NCBI RefSeq assembly: GCF_000243095.1
Contig: NZ_AHJE01000140.1
Location: 1 to 33,618 of the forward strand
Direction: 5' to 3'
Source: Cupriavidus basilensis OR16
Lineage (GTDB): Bacteria; Pseudomonadota; Gammaproteobacteria; Burkholderiales; Burkholderiaceae
Length of the DNA stretch: 33,618 nt
Shown: piece after piece, positions 23,340 through 31,462 of the stretch
Layout: each line of letters opens with the position of its first letter
How positions within the stretch are numbered: the stretch's first letter is position 1
Program-made: the position numbers and the translations under genes
The notes under the pieces: model-generated
The model's database searches: none
Told to the model about the DNA's origin: nothing
The model's input: the letters and a program-made list of their open reading frames with translations, nothing else

Positions 23340-24902
23340 ATGACAGCCACGCCCGGCGAGGAGCGCCCCCTGCTCTCGGTATCCGGTCTTTCCAAGCGAT
23401 TTGGAGCGACCTGCGCATTGCGCGGCGCCGACCTCACCGTGCGCCCCGGAGAGGTGCATGCCTTGATGGGCGAAAACGGTGCAGGCAAGAGTACGCTGGT
23501 GAAGATGCTCGTCGGCGCGCTGCGCCCGGATACGGGCACCATCCTGCTGCGCGGCCAGCCGGTGGCCTTTGGCTCCGTGCGCGATGCCATCGCGGCGGGC
23601 GTGATTCCCGTGTACCAGCATGCCACCGTGTTCCCGGACCTGACGGTTGAGCAAAACCTGCATGCGTTCGACGTGGCCCGGGCCGGTACGCTGCGCGCTG
23701 GCGCCCGCCTGCCGCTGCAACGCTACCTGGACACGGCACGGCGCATCGGGCTGGAGCTCAACCCGCGCCAACTGGTGTCCGGCCTGTCGATGGCGGAGCG
23801 GCAGTTGCTCGAGATCGCGCGCGGCGTGGCGCGCAAGTGCGAGGTGCTGATCCTCGACGAGCCAACCGCCGCGCTTAACGCACATGAAGCCGACCGCCTG
23901 TTCGCCGCGGTCGCCCGCCTCAAGGACGAAGGCAAGGGCATCGTCTTCATCAGCCACAAGCTGGGCGAGATCAAGCAGGTCTGCGATGCCATCACCGTGC
24001 TGCGCGATGGCTTTACGGTGGTGGATGCGGTACCGGTGGCCGCCATGACGCCGCACGAGATCGTCGAGGCCATGGTGGGGCCGGTGGCCGAGCGCACCGC
24101 GCGCGCGCTCCCGGCCGTGGGCGACACGCGGCTGCGGGTTGAAGGCATCGCCTGCGGCGACCTGCTGCGCGACGTCACGCTGTCGGTGGGGCGGGGCGAG
24201 ATCATCGGGCTGGCTGGCCTGATCGGCTCGGGTGCGATCGAGCTGGGCGAAGTGCTGAGCGGCAGCCGGCGGGCTTGCGCCGGTACCATCCGGGTCGACG
24301 GCCTGGACATGACGGCGATGTCGCGCCGGCGCTTCAAGCAGGGCGGCGTGGGGCTGATCCCGGCCGACCGCAGCAGCGATGGCATCTTTCCGGGGCTGAA
24401 CTGCGCCGCCAACGCGGTGGCCTCCACCTACGCATCCATCTCGGATCATCATTTCGTCTCCGATGCCATGGAGGTTGGCGCAAGCGAAGCCCTGTTCGCG
24501 TCGCTGCGGGTGCGCCCGGGCGATCCGGCCCTGGATGTCAGCGCGCTGAGCGGCGGCAACCAGCAAAAGCTGCTGGTGATCCGCAACCTGCTGCTGCCCG
24601 GGCTGAAGGTCCTGGTGGTGATCGAGCCCACGCGCGGGGTTGACGTGAACGCCCGCGAGGCCATCCACGATGCGCTGGTGGACGCGGCGCGCGGTGGCGT
24701 CTGCGTGATCGTGGCGTCCAGCGATATCGACGAGGTGGTGGCCTTGTCGCACCGCATCGTGGTGATGCGCCACGGCCGCATGGCCAGGGTATTTGCGCGC
24801 GGCGTGGCGTTACAGCAAGTGATTGCGTGCACCACCGGCGCCAGCGATTGCAATGACAGCATGCAACCCACGCGCGAGGAGGCACATCATGGCATGGCTT
24901 AG
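23340..24902 (+). CDS. Sugar-type ABC importer ATP-binding protein (RbsA/MglA family)
   Basis: 520 residues with two tandem ABC domains, as in all CUT2 ATPases. Domain 1 has Walker A GENGAGKST at 44-52, signature GLSMAERQL and Walker B VLILDEPTAALN. Domain 2 has the usual degenerate P-loop GLIGSGAIELG and the signature LSGGNQQKLLVI. Its Walker B reads LVVIEPTRGVDV, where the normal Asp before Glu is Ile, an uncommon change. It powers import with the two permeases and binding protein encoded downstream. The ATG at 23340 follows aaggag. The end overlaps the next gene by 14 bases. CUT2 systems carry sugars, but also nucleosides, autoinducers and other polar compounds, so the substrate is open. 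Confidence 0.92.
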   Translation: MTATPGEERPLLSVSGLSKRFGATCALRGADLTVRPGEVHALMGENGAGKSTLVKMLVGALRPDTGTILLRGQPVAFGSVRDAIAAGVIPVYQHATVFPDLTVEQNLHAFDVARAGTLRAGARLPLQRYLDTARRIGLELNPRQLVSGLSMAERQLLEIARGVARKCEVLILDEPTAALNAHEADRLFAAVARLKDEGKGIVFISHKLGEIKQVCDAITVLRDGFTVVDAVPVAAMTPHEIVEAMVGPVAERTARALPAVGDTRLRVEGIACGDLLRDVTLSVGRGEIIGLAGLIGSGAIELGEVLSGSRRACAGTIRVDGLDMTAMSRRRFKQGGVGLIPADRSSDGIFPGLNCAANAVASTYASISDHHFVSDAMEVGASEALFASLRVRPGDPALDVSALSGGNQQKLLVIRNLLLPGLKVLVVIEPTRGVDVNAREAIHDALVDAARGGVCVIVASSDIDEVVALSHRIVVMRHGRMARVFARGVALQQVIACTTGASDCNDSMQPTREEAHHGMA

Positions 24903-25854
24903 GAAATGGCCGGCATCGGCCTGGGTCTGCCTGGCGCTGTTCGTGGTCTGCGTGATCGCGGTGCCGCGCTTTGGCACCAGCGGCAACATCTTCAACCTGG
25001 CCCGCGTGCTGGCGGTGCTGCTGCTGGTGGCGATCGGCCAGGGCCTGGTGATCGTGGTGCGCGGGCTGGATTTTTCCGTGGGCTCCGGGGTGGCGCTGTT
25101 CAGCGTGGTGGCCGTGCTGAGCATGCCGGCTATCGGCGTGGGCGGCGCATTTGCCGCCGGCGCGCTGGCGGTGCTGGCCCTGGGCGCGCTCAATGGCGCG
25201 CTGGTTGGTGTCTTGCGCATCCCCGCCTTTCTCGCCACGCTTGGAACCATGATCGCGGTGCACGGCTTGTGCGGCGTGCTGGTGGGCGGCGTGCCGCTGG
25301 ATGCCCCGGCCAGCGTGGACTTCTCCGCGCTCGGCCGGGGACAGTGGCTGGGCCTGCCGTTGCCGCTGTGGCTGGCAGGCGCCGCGCTGCTGGTCGTGGG
25401 CGCACTCACGCGCTACACGGCGCCGGGCCGCGAATGGTATCTGGTTGGCAGCAACCCCGACGCCGCCCACCTGGCGGGAATCGCGGTGAAGCCGCGCGTG
25501 CTGCAAGCCTACCTGGCCAACGCCGTGCTGGTGGCGATAGCCGGCGCGGTGCTGACCTCGCGGCTCGGCTCAGGCCAGCCCAACCTCTACCCCAACCTGC
25601 CCTTCGAGGCGATCGCCGCGTGCGCCATCGGCGGCATTCCGCTGGGCGGCGGCAAGGGCGGCCCGCTGCACGCGCTGTTTGGTTGCCTGATCCTCGCCAT
25701 GGTGGGCAATGCGCTGGTGCTGGTCAATTTCCCCAGCTATATCCAGAGCGTCCTGCTTGGCGTGCTGATCCTCGCAGCCGTACTGCTCCAGCAACTGCGT
25801 GGCCGCTCGCTGCGCGTGAGCTCGCTGCCCAGCCTTCCTGCCAACGCATCTTGA
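24889..25854 (+). CDS. ABC importer permease 1 (RbsC family)
   Basis: 321 residues, with about eight to ten membrane helices. Typical motifs are GLVIVVRGLDFSVGSGVALF near the front, NGALVGVLRIPAFLATLGTM in the middle and AIAACAIGGIPLGGGKG near the end, the CUT2 permease signature. The ATG at 24889 is preceded by gaggagg, overlaps the ATPase gene, and suggests coupled translation. It is followed 10 bases later by a second permease gene, so the importer probably uses a permease heterodimer. The frame is intact. Confidence 0.92.
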   Translation: MAWLRKWPASAWVCLALFVVCVIAVPRFGTSGNIFNLARVLAVLLLVAIGQGLVIVVRGLDFSVGSGVALFSVVAVLSMPAIGVGGAFAAGALAVLALGALNGALVGVLRIPAFLATLGTMIAVHGLCGVLVGGVPLDAPASVDFSALGRGQWLGLPLPLWLAGAALLVVGALTRYTAPGREWYLVGSNPDAAHLAGIAVKPRVLQAYLANAVLVAIAGAVLTSRLGSGQPNLYPNLPFEAIAACAIGGIPLGGGKGGPLHALFGCLILAMVGNALVLVNFPSYIQSVLLGVLILAAVLLQQLRGRSLRVSSLPSLPANAS

Positions 25855-25864
25855 GCGCACGAAC

Positions 25865-26888
25865 ATGAACTCGCAACGACTGATGTCCCTGCCGGCCCGC
25901 ACCGGCGCCGCCCTGTCAGCCTTCTCGCCGCGCTCTGTGCCCGCACTGCGCAAATCCACCGGCCTGTTCGCCTGCGCGGGCTTGTGGCTGGTGATGGGCG
26001 CGATCTCGCCCGGCTTCGCCACCTCGGACAACCTGGCCAATATCGTTTCGCAAAGTGCCGTGCTGCTGTTGCTCGCACTCGGGCAGATGCTGGTGGTAGT
26101 CACACGCGGATTCGATATCTCGGTGGGCGCCGTGGCGGTGCTGTCGTCCATCGTGATCGCGCAGACGGCCGCGCAGTTCGGCGAAGTGGTTCGGCGAAGT
26201 GCCGGCCATCCTGCTGGGCACGGGCGCCGGGCTGGTGGTGGGGCTCTGCAATGGCTACCTGATCGCGTGCCGCCGCATGGAGCCCATCGTCGTCACGCTG
26301 GGCGCCACGCTGATGGTACGCGGGGTGTCGACCATTGTCAGCGGTGGCGCCGACGCGGTGCCGCTGCCGCCGGGCACGATGATCCAGTCGCTGGCCTACG
26401 CCGCATGGCTAGGTGTGCCGGCGACGGTGTGGCTGGCCGTGCCGGTGGTGGCGCTGGCCTGGCTGCTGTGCACGCGCCTGCCGTTAGGCCGCTGGTTCTA
26501 CATGATCGGCAGCCATCCCGATGCGGCTTTGCTGGTAGGGGTGCCCGTGCGCACCGCTGGCGTGCTGGCCTATGGACTGTGCGGCACGCTGGCCGGGCTG
26601 GCAGCGGTGTTCCTGCTGGCGCGCAGCGGTGCCGCGGTGGCGGTCGACGGCGCAGGCATGGAGCTGCAGGCCATTGCCGCCTGCGTGATCGGCGGCGTGG
26701 CGCTCAGCGGCGGCAAGGGCGCCGTGTGGCAGGTCATGGCGGGCACGCTGTTCATCCAGGCCTTGCTCAACGGGCTGAACCTGCTCGGCACCTCGCCCTT
26801 TGCCTCCGAGATCGTACTCGGTGCGGTCATCGTATCCGCGGGCTTGCTCGAATACCTGATGCGCAGGGTGGGATCGCGCCAGGACTGA
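25865..26888 (+). pseudogene. ABC importer permease 2 (RbsC family), 13-bp duplication frameshift
   Basis: From ATG 25865 the frame encodes the first helices and motif GQMLVVVTRGFDISVGAVAV, then AQTAAQFGEV. After this it leaves the permease sequence. A second frame continues as PAILLGTGAGLVVGLCNGYL, IVVTLGATLMVRGVST, AIAACVIGGVALSGGKG and ends at 26888. The cause is a tandem duplication of gttcggcgaagtg (26176-26188 and 26189-26201). With one copy the frame reads through AQFGEVPAILLG as one protein of about 336 residues. As written, the operon makes no full second permease. Reversion by loss of one copy would be simple. A duplication is less likely than a one-base error to be a sequencing artefact, but misassembly is possible. 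Confidence 0.85.
26176..26201. repeat. 13-bp perfect tandem duplication
   Basis: gttcggcgaagtg occurs twice in immediate succession (26176-26188, 26189-26201) inside the second permease gene. Thirteen is not a multiple of three, so the second copy shifts the frame. Confidence 0.95.
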
Positions 26889-26931
26889 ATTCTTACCTTC
26901 ACCGCAACGACATCGAACAGGAGCTTGAATC

Positions 26932-27900
26932 ATGAAGCGAATCAGCATTCCCCGGCTGCGGGCCGCCATCGCCCTGGCAGGCGCCGTGCTGGCATGCGGG
27001 CCGGCCATGGCGCAGAAAGCGCTGACGATCGGCTACGCCACGCCGGACTTGTCATCGTCGTTCTGGATCTCGATGACCTACGGCGTGGAGGACGAGGCGA
27101 AGAAGCTCGGCGTGGCGCTGGTCAAGCTCAACGCGGGCGGCGATGCCAACGTCAACGTCCAGATCTCGCAGTTGCAGGACCTCGCGCAGCGCAAGGTCGA
27201 CGCCATCGTGGTCGGCGCCACCAACGGCGATGCCATCCGCGGCGCGGTGGAACATGCCATTGGCAAGGGCATCCCGGTGGTCGGCCTGTCGAGCGTGCCC
27301 AACAGCGACAAGCTGGCCTCCAGAATCAGCGCGGACCACTACGACATGGGCCGCCTGCAGGCCCAATGCCTTGGCAAGGCGCTCAACGGCAAGGGCGCGG
27401 TGGGCATGATCTCCCAGCAGCAGGGGCAAACCTGGGCCGACCTGCGGCGCCAGGGCTTCCTGGAAACCGTCAAGGCGGAGTATCCCGGCATCAAGGTGGT
27501 CGCGGAGTCGCGCAGCGCGGTCACGCGCAACGGCGCCATCAACCTGGTGGACGACTGGCTGCAGCGCTTTCCCGAGATGAACGGCATCTACTCCGCGGTG
27601 GACGACTCGGCGGCGGGCGCGGCGCTGGCGGTCAAGTCCGCCCATCGCGAGGACGTCAAGATCAGCGCCTCCAACCTCAGCCCCACCGCGCAGCAGATGT
27701 TGCAGAACGGCGAGCTGGCCTGCTCGTCCGTGCAGCAGATCGTCACGCAGGGCCGCGAGGCGCTCAGGCAGGCCGTGGCCGCCGCCCGCAAGGAGAGCAC
27801 GACAGCGGTCGTGCGCACGCCCTCCATCATGGCAACGCGCGACAACCTCGCCAGGCTCGATCTTTCCCTGATCACCGCGCCGAAGGACTATCGTCCATGA
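26932..27900 (+). CDS. Sugar-type ABC importer periplasmic binding protein (RbsB family)
   Basis: 322 residues. Signal peptide (RAAIALAGAVLACG, cut after PAMA), then a type I periplasmic-binding fold: ALTIGYATPDLSSSFWISMT, QISQLQDLAQRKVDAIVVGA, GKGIPVVGLSSVPN, MNGIYSAVDDSAAGAALAVK. It captures the substrate for the importer. The glutamine, asparagine and acid residues that usually hold sugars are not obviously conserved, and no ligand can be named. The ATG is preceded by aacaggag, a ribosome site form repeated before other genes of this operon (28884, 29734), consistent with one transcription unit. Confidence 0.92.
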   Translation: MKRISIPRLRAAIALAGAVLACGPAMAQKALTIGYATPDLSSSFWISMTYGVEDEAKKLGVALVKLNAGGDANVNVQISQLQDLAQRKVDAIVVGATNGDAIRGAVEHAIGKGIPVVGLSSVPNSDKLASRISADHYDMGRLQAQCLGKALNGKGAVGMISQQQGQTWADLRRQGFLETVKAEYPGIKVVAESRSAVTRNGAINLVDDWLQRFPEMNGIYSAVDDSAAGAALAVKSAHREDVKISASNLSPTAQQMLQNGELACSSVQQIVTQGREALRQAVAAARKESTTAVVRTPSIMATRDNLARLDLSLITAPKDYRP

Positions 27901-27960
27901 CGCCGCGGCGCCATTCGATTCCGCGTTACTCACACTCACTCATCCAGCCAGGTTAACGCC

Positions 27961-28842
27961 ATGCTCGCTTCTCACGATCGTTTTCCCTATTCACCCATCG
28001 TCGAGCGCCCGCAGTTCGACTGGCCCGGTGGCAGCCGCCTGGCGGTGCATCTGTGCCTGAACCTGGAGCACTTCGCCTACAACACCGGGGGCGGCATCTC
28101 CTACTCGCCCGGCATCCCGCACCCCAACACCTACAACTGGGGCTGGCGCGAATACGGCAACCGGGTTGGCGTGTGGCGCATCATCGCGCTGTGCGACAAG
28201 CTCGGCATCCCGCTGTCAGTGCTCCTCAACTCCGAATGCTATGCGCACTGTCCGCAGGTGATCGACGCGCTGCGCAAGCGCGGCGACGAGATCCTGGGCC
28301 ACGGGCGCACCAACTCCGAGCAGCAGAACAACTTCTCCGAAGCCGAGGAGCGCGAGCTGATCCGCGAGGTGACCGAAGCCATCGCCCACCACGAGGGGAA
28401 GCCGCCCGCGGGCTGGCTCAGCCCCGGTGTCAATCCCAGCAATGTCACGCCCGACCTGCTGCAGGAAGCTGGCTACCGCTACATCCTCGACTGGCCGATG
28501 GATGACCAGCCGGTGTGGATCAACACGCGCGGCGGGCGCCTGCTCAGCATCCCCTATCCGCACGAGGTCAACGATATCCCCGCCATCGCCCTGCACGATG
28601 CCACGGCGAGCGAGTTCGCCGACATCATCATCGATAACTTCGACGAGATGCTGGAGCAAAGCGTGGAGCAGCCGCTCGTCTACGGTATTTCCATCCACGC
28701 CTTCCTGGTCGGCCAGCCCTACCGGCTGCGGCAGTTCCGCCGGGCGATGGAGCACATCCTGCGCCATCGCGACCGGATCTGGCTGACCACCACGGGCGCC
28801 ATCGCCCAGCACTACATTGGCCTGCCGGCGCAAGACGCCTGA
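27961..28842 (+). CDS. Polysaccharide-deacetylase-like hydrolase (cyclic imidase or allantoinase-like)
   Basis: 293 residues of the NodB-fold carbohydrate esterase 4 superfamily, in the soluble subgroup that includes PuuE allantoinase and the imidase of Pseudomonas putida. Motifs: LAVHLCLNLEHFAYNTGGG, LLNSECYAHCPQVIDAL, GDEILGHGRTNSEQQNNF, WLSPGVNPSNVTPDLLQEAG, and a C-terminal YGISIHAFLVGQPYRL whose His probably helps bind metal. There is no signal peptide, so it acts in the cytoplasm and not on cell-wall polymers. In this position (importer before, amidase after) opening of a cyclic amide or imide is more plausible than deacetylation of a polymer. The length equals that recalled for the P. 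putida imidase, but sequence identity was not tested. Confidence 0.85.
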   Translation: MLASHDRFPYSPIVERPQFDWPGGSRLAVHLCLNLEHFAYNTGGGISYSPGIPHPNTYNWGWREYGNRVGVWRIIALCDKLGIPLSVLLNSECYAHCPQVIDALRKRGDEILGHGRTNSEQQNNFSEAEERELIREVTEAIAHHEGKPPAGWLSPGVNPSNVTPDLLQEAGYRYILDWPMDDQPVWINTRGGRLLSIPYPHEVNDIPAIALHDATASEFADIIIDNFDEMLEQSVEQPLVYGISIHAFLVGQPYRLRQFRRAMEHILRHRDRIWLTTTGAIAQHYIGLPAQDA

Positions 28843-28883
28843 GGCAAACCAAGCAACAAGATCATCAAACAGGAGATCACACA

Positions 28884-29699
28884 ATGTCATTCGACAAGGA
28901 ACTGCGGATCGGCATCGCCGGGCTCGGCGCGGTCGGCAAGAAGCTCGTCGCGCAACTCGATGCAGGCGTGTTCGGCCTGCGGCTGGCAGCCGTGGCCGTG
29001 CGCGACAAGCAGAAGGCGGCACAAACGCTGCAAGGCCTGCGCAACGAGGTTGCCATCGTCGGGCTCGGCGAGCTGGCCGACCTGGCGGACGTGGTGATCG
29101 AGTGCGCGCCGGCGGAACTTGTCGGCGAGATCGCGGAGCCGGTGCTGCGTGCGGGCAAGACGATGATCGTGCTGAGCTGCGGGGCGCTGCTTGACCGCAT
29201 GGACCTGGTGGAGCTGGCACGCGCCCACGGGGGCCAGATCATCGTGCCGACCGGCGCGCTGCTGGGCCTGGATGCGGTGACGGCGGCAGCGGAGGGCGTC
29301 ATCCATTCCGTGCGCATGATCACACGCAAGCCCGTGCGTGGCCTGGTCGGGGCGCCGTTCCTGGTGGAGAACAACATCCATATCGACGACGTGACGGCGC
29401 CGATCCAGATCTTCTGCGGCACGGCCCGCGAGGCAGCCAAGGGCTTCCCCGCGAACCTCAACGTGGTGGTTGCGCTGGCGCTGGCCGGTGTCGGCCCGGA
29501 CAAGACCCACCTGGAAATCTGGGCGGACCCGGCGCTGACCCGCAACACCCACGAGATCGTGGTGGATTCCGACGCCGCCTCGTTCTCGATGAGCATCCAG
29601 AACATTCCCACTGAAAACCCCAAGACCGGGCGTATCACGGCGCAAAGCGTGCTGGCGGTATTGCGCAAGCTGCGCAGCCCGCTGCGCGTGGGTACGTGA
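28884..29699 (+). CDS. L-aspartate dehydrogenase-like protein (NadX/DUF108 family)
   Basis: 271 residues. N-terminal Rossmann fold with GLGAVGKKLVAQL, then VVIECAPAELVGE and VLSCGALLDR. The C-terminal part has the conserved GTAREAAKGFPANLNVVVAL and NTHEIVVDSDAASFSMSIQN; the His in NTHEI is the probable catalytic base. The family oxidises L-aspartate to iminoaspartate/oxaloacetate with NAD(P)+, but many members stand in catabolic operons and act on other amino acids or work in the reverse direction. NadA and NadC are not nearby, so a role in NAD synthesis is unlikely. It starts 41 bases after the deacetylase-like gene, with caggag as ribosome site. Confidence 0.87.
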   Translation: MSFDKELRIGIAGLGAVGKKLVAQLDAGVFGLRLAAVAVRDKQKAAQTLQGLRNEVAIVGLGELADLADVVIECAPAELVGEIAEPVLRAGKTMIVLSCGALLDRMDLVELARAHGGQIIVPTGALLGLDAVTAAAEGVIHSVRMITRKPVRGLVGAPFLVENNIHIDDVTAPIQIFCGTAREAAKGFPANLNVVVALALAGVGPDKTHLEIWADPALTRNTHEIVVDSDAASFSMSIQNIPTENPKTGRITAQSVLAVLRKLRSPLRVGT

Positions 29700-29733
29700 A
29701 CGCAAATAGAGAAGACCAAACAGGAGCAACAAC

Positions 29734-30519
29734 ATGGACCTAGGCATCAAGGGGCGCATCGCGCTGGTCATGTCTGCGGGCGGCGGGCTGGGATCTGCCA
29801 TCGCGCTGGCGCTCGCGGGACAAGGGGCGGCGGTTGCCGTATCGGACCAGAACCAGGAGGCCCTGGACGATACGGTGGCCCGCATCCGCGCAGCCGGCGG
29901 CCAGGCCCACGGCGTGCGCGCCGATCTTGCCGACCTGGCGAGCGTGACGGCCATGGTGGAGCAGGTCAGGAGCACGCTGGGCGACCCGGACATCCTGATC
30001 AACAACTCCGGCGGCCCGCCGCCATCCACGGCCGCGCAGGTGGCGCCGGAGCAGTGGCGCAAGCAGTTCGAATCGATGGTGCTGTCGCTGATGCATCTCA
30101 CGGACCTGCTGCTCCCGGCCATGCAGCGCAAGGGCTGGGGCCGCATCGTTACCAGCGCCTCATCCGGCGTGATCGCGCCCATTGCCAACCTTGGCATGTC
30201 CAACACCTTGCGCATGGCCTTGCTGGGATGGTCGAAGACCCTGGCCAACGAGGTGGCCGGCCACGGCATCTGCGTCAACGTGGTGCTGCCCGGGCGCATC
30301 GCCACGGACCGCATCCGCGCGCTGGACGAAGCCCGTGCCGTACGCGAAGGCAAGACCTACGATGACATCGTGGCGGCCAGCACCGGTTCGATTCCCGCCG
30401 GGCGCTACGGCCGGCCCGAGGAGTACGGTGACGTGGTGGCCTTCCTGGCCAGCGAGCGCGCCTCCTTTGTCACCGGCTCCGTCGTGCGCGTCGACGGCGG
30501 CATGATCCCCAGTATCTGA
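29734..30519 (+). CDS. Short-chain dehydrogenase/reductase lacking the standard Tyr-Lys pair
   Basis: 261 residues of the classical SDR length. The nucleotide loop is SAGGGLGSA instead of TGxxxGIG, the NNAG motif is NNSGG, and the serine region VTSASSGVIAPIANLGMS is followed by NTLRMALLGWSKTLANE. Where most SDRs have Tyr-x-x-x-Lys, this protein has no Tyr, as in a BKR-like subgroup (often annotated 3-oxoacyl-ACP reductase) whose mechanism is unclear. The C-terminal VTGSVVRVDGGMIPSI is normal. It probably oxidises or reduces a hydroxy/oxo intermediate of the pathway encoded by the operon. Start preceded by caggag. Confidence 0.88.
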   Translation: MDLGIKGRIALVMSAGGGLGSAIALALAGQGAAVAVSDQNQEALDDTVARIRAAGGQAHGVRADLADLASVTAMVEQVRSTLGDPDILINNSGGPPPSTAAQVAPEQWRKQFESMVLSLMHLTDLLLPAMQRKGWGRIVTSASSGVIAPIANLGMSNTLRMALLGWSKTLANEVAGHGICVNVVLPGRIATDRIRALDEARAVREGKTYDDIVAASTGSIPAGRYGRPEEYGDVVAFLASERASFVTGSVVRVDGGMIPSI

Positions 30520-30545
30520 GCACTTATCTCCCGAGGAAGCACAGC

Positions 30546-31253
30546 ATGGAAACCACCCACGTAGCCCACGACGCCGCCCGCGGCGCCGCCGAGCGCGAAG
30601 CAATCCGCCAGCGATTCCTGAAGGTCGACACCTCCAACGTTGCCGACGTGCTCGACACGCTCGGCCTGTTCGACCAGGGCCTCTCGTCCGCCTTTACGCC
30701 TTTCCCCGCCAATGGCGGCAAGCTGGCAGGCTGGGCCTACACCATCCGCGGCCAGATGTCGCCGTACGCGCTCGGTGGCGACCCGGACAAGATGAAGGCC
30801 TGCGCGGGCGTGTCCGCCGGCGATGTCACGGTCTGGAGCGGCGACGGCGAAGGCGTCTGCTACTTCGGCGAGCTGATCGCCATCGGCATGAAGGAGCGCG
30901 GCTGCGTCGGCTCGCTGATCGATGGCGGCATTCGCGATATCCGCTGGATCGCCGCGCAGGCTTTCCCGGTGTTCGCGCGTTACCGCACGCCGGTGCAGTC
31001 GATTGCGCGCTGGAAGGTCAACGGATGGCAAGTGCCCGTGAGCATCCGCGGCGCGACCTCGCAATGGGTGCAGGTACGCCCGGGCGACTTTGTGCTGGGC
31101 GACGAGGACGGCGTGCTGGTGATCCCGCACGAGGTGCTCGACACTGTGCTGCTCCAGGCGGAGCGCCTGACCGAGCAGGAGCGCAGCATCCGCGTGGAAC
31201 TGCAGCAAGGGCTCAGCCTGGCCGATGCGCTGGCCAAGTACGGGCATGTCTGA
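30546..31253 (+). CDS. RraA-like protein / 4-hydroxy-4-methyl-2-oxoglutarate aldolase family
   Basis: 235 residues. The motif GELIAIGMKERGCVGSLIDG followed by GIRD contains the Glu, Arg and Asp that hold the divalent metal and pyruvate enolate in HMG/CHA aldolases and in RraA. A second conserved stretch is VRPGDFVLGDEDGVLVIPHE. Catabolic members cleave 4-hydroxy-4-methyl-2-oxoglutarate or similar acids to pyruvate, or decarboxylate oxaloacetate. In this operon an aldolase that yields pyruvate is more likely than the RNase E regulator RraA. It has an N-terminal extension compared with E. coli RraA. Its last codons overlap the start of the next gene (ATG 31246). Confidence 0.88.
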   Translation: METTHVAHDAARGAAEREAIRQRFLKVDTSNVADVLDTLGLFDQGLSSAFTPFPANGGKLAGWAYTIRGQMSPYALGGDPDKMKACAGVSAGDVTVWSGDGEGVCYFGELIAIGMKERGCVGSLIDGGIRDIRWIAAQAFPVFARYRTPVQSIARWKVNGWQVPVSIRGATSQWVQVRPGDFVLGDEDGVLVIPHEVLDTVLLQAERLTEQERSIRVELQQGLSLADALAKYGHV

Positions 31254-31455
31254 GCTCGCGGCACGGGCGGCGCAGGTAGCGCAGCGCGCGGCGGATCTCG
31301 GGCTGCTGCTGGATTGCCGCCGCTGCGGCGAGATCGCGGCTGCGGCCACGCCGGTGCTGCAAGCCGTGCATGCCTTGCCGGCGGGCGACGCCGCGCCTGT
31401 GGCGCCAACGCTGCCGTACGCGCACTGGCTGCGGCAATGCGCCGCCGCGCGTTAG
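31246..31455 (+). CDS. AtzG-like small subunit (DUF4089) of an amidase
   Basis: 69 residues, predicted all-helical, with two helices (LAARAAQVAQRAADLGLLL and CGEIAAAATPVLQAVHAL) and a proline-rich tail (PVAPTLPY) before LRQCAAAR. Size, helix pattern and position directly in front of an AtzE-like amidase match AtzG, the GatC-like partner needed to make the biuret hydrolase AtzE stable and active in Pseudomonas. The start overlaps the RraA stop by eight bases, suggesting coupled translation. The amidase follows after seven bases and a ggagga site. The family call rests on pattern and context rather than strong motifs. Confidence 0.7.
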   Translation: MSELAARAAQVAQRAADLGLLLDCRRCGEIAAAATPVLQAVHALPAGDAAPVAPTLPYAHWLRQCAAAR

Positions 31456-31462
31456 GAGGACG

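Noticed and set aside
23268..24773. 501-codon minus strand frame over the importer ATPase
   Set aside because: Antisense shadow of a gene with clear ABC motifs on the + strand.
28887..30353. 488-codon minus strand frame over the aspartate dehydrogenase-like and SDR genes
   Set aside because: Antisense shadow covering two well-supported genes; serine/arginine-rich product without motifs.
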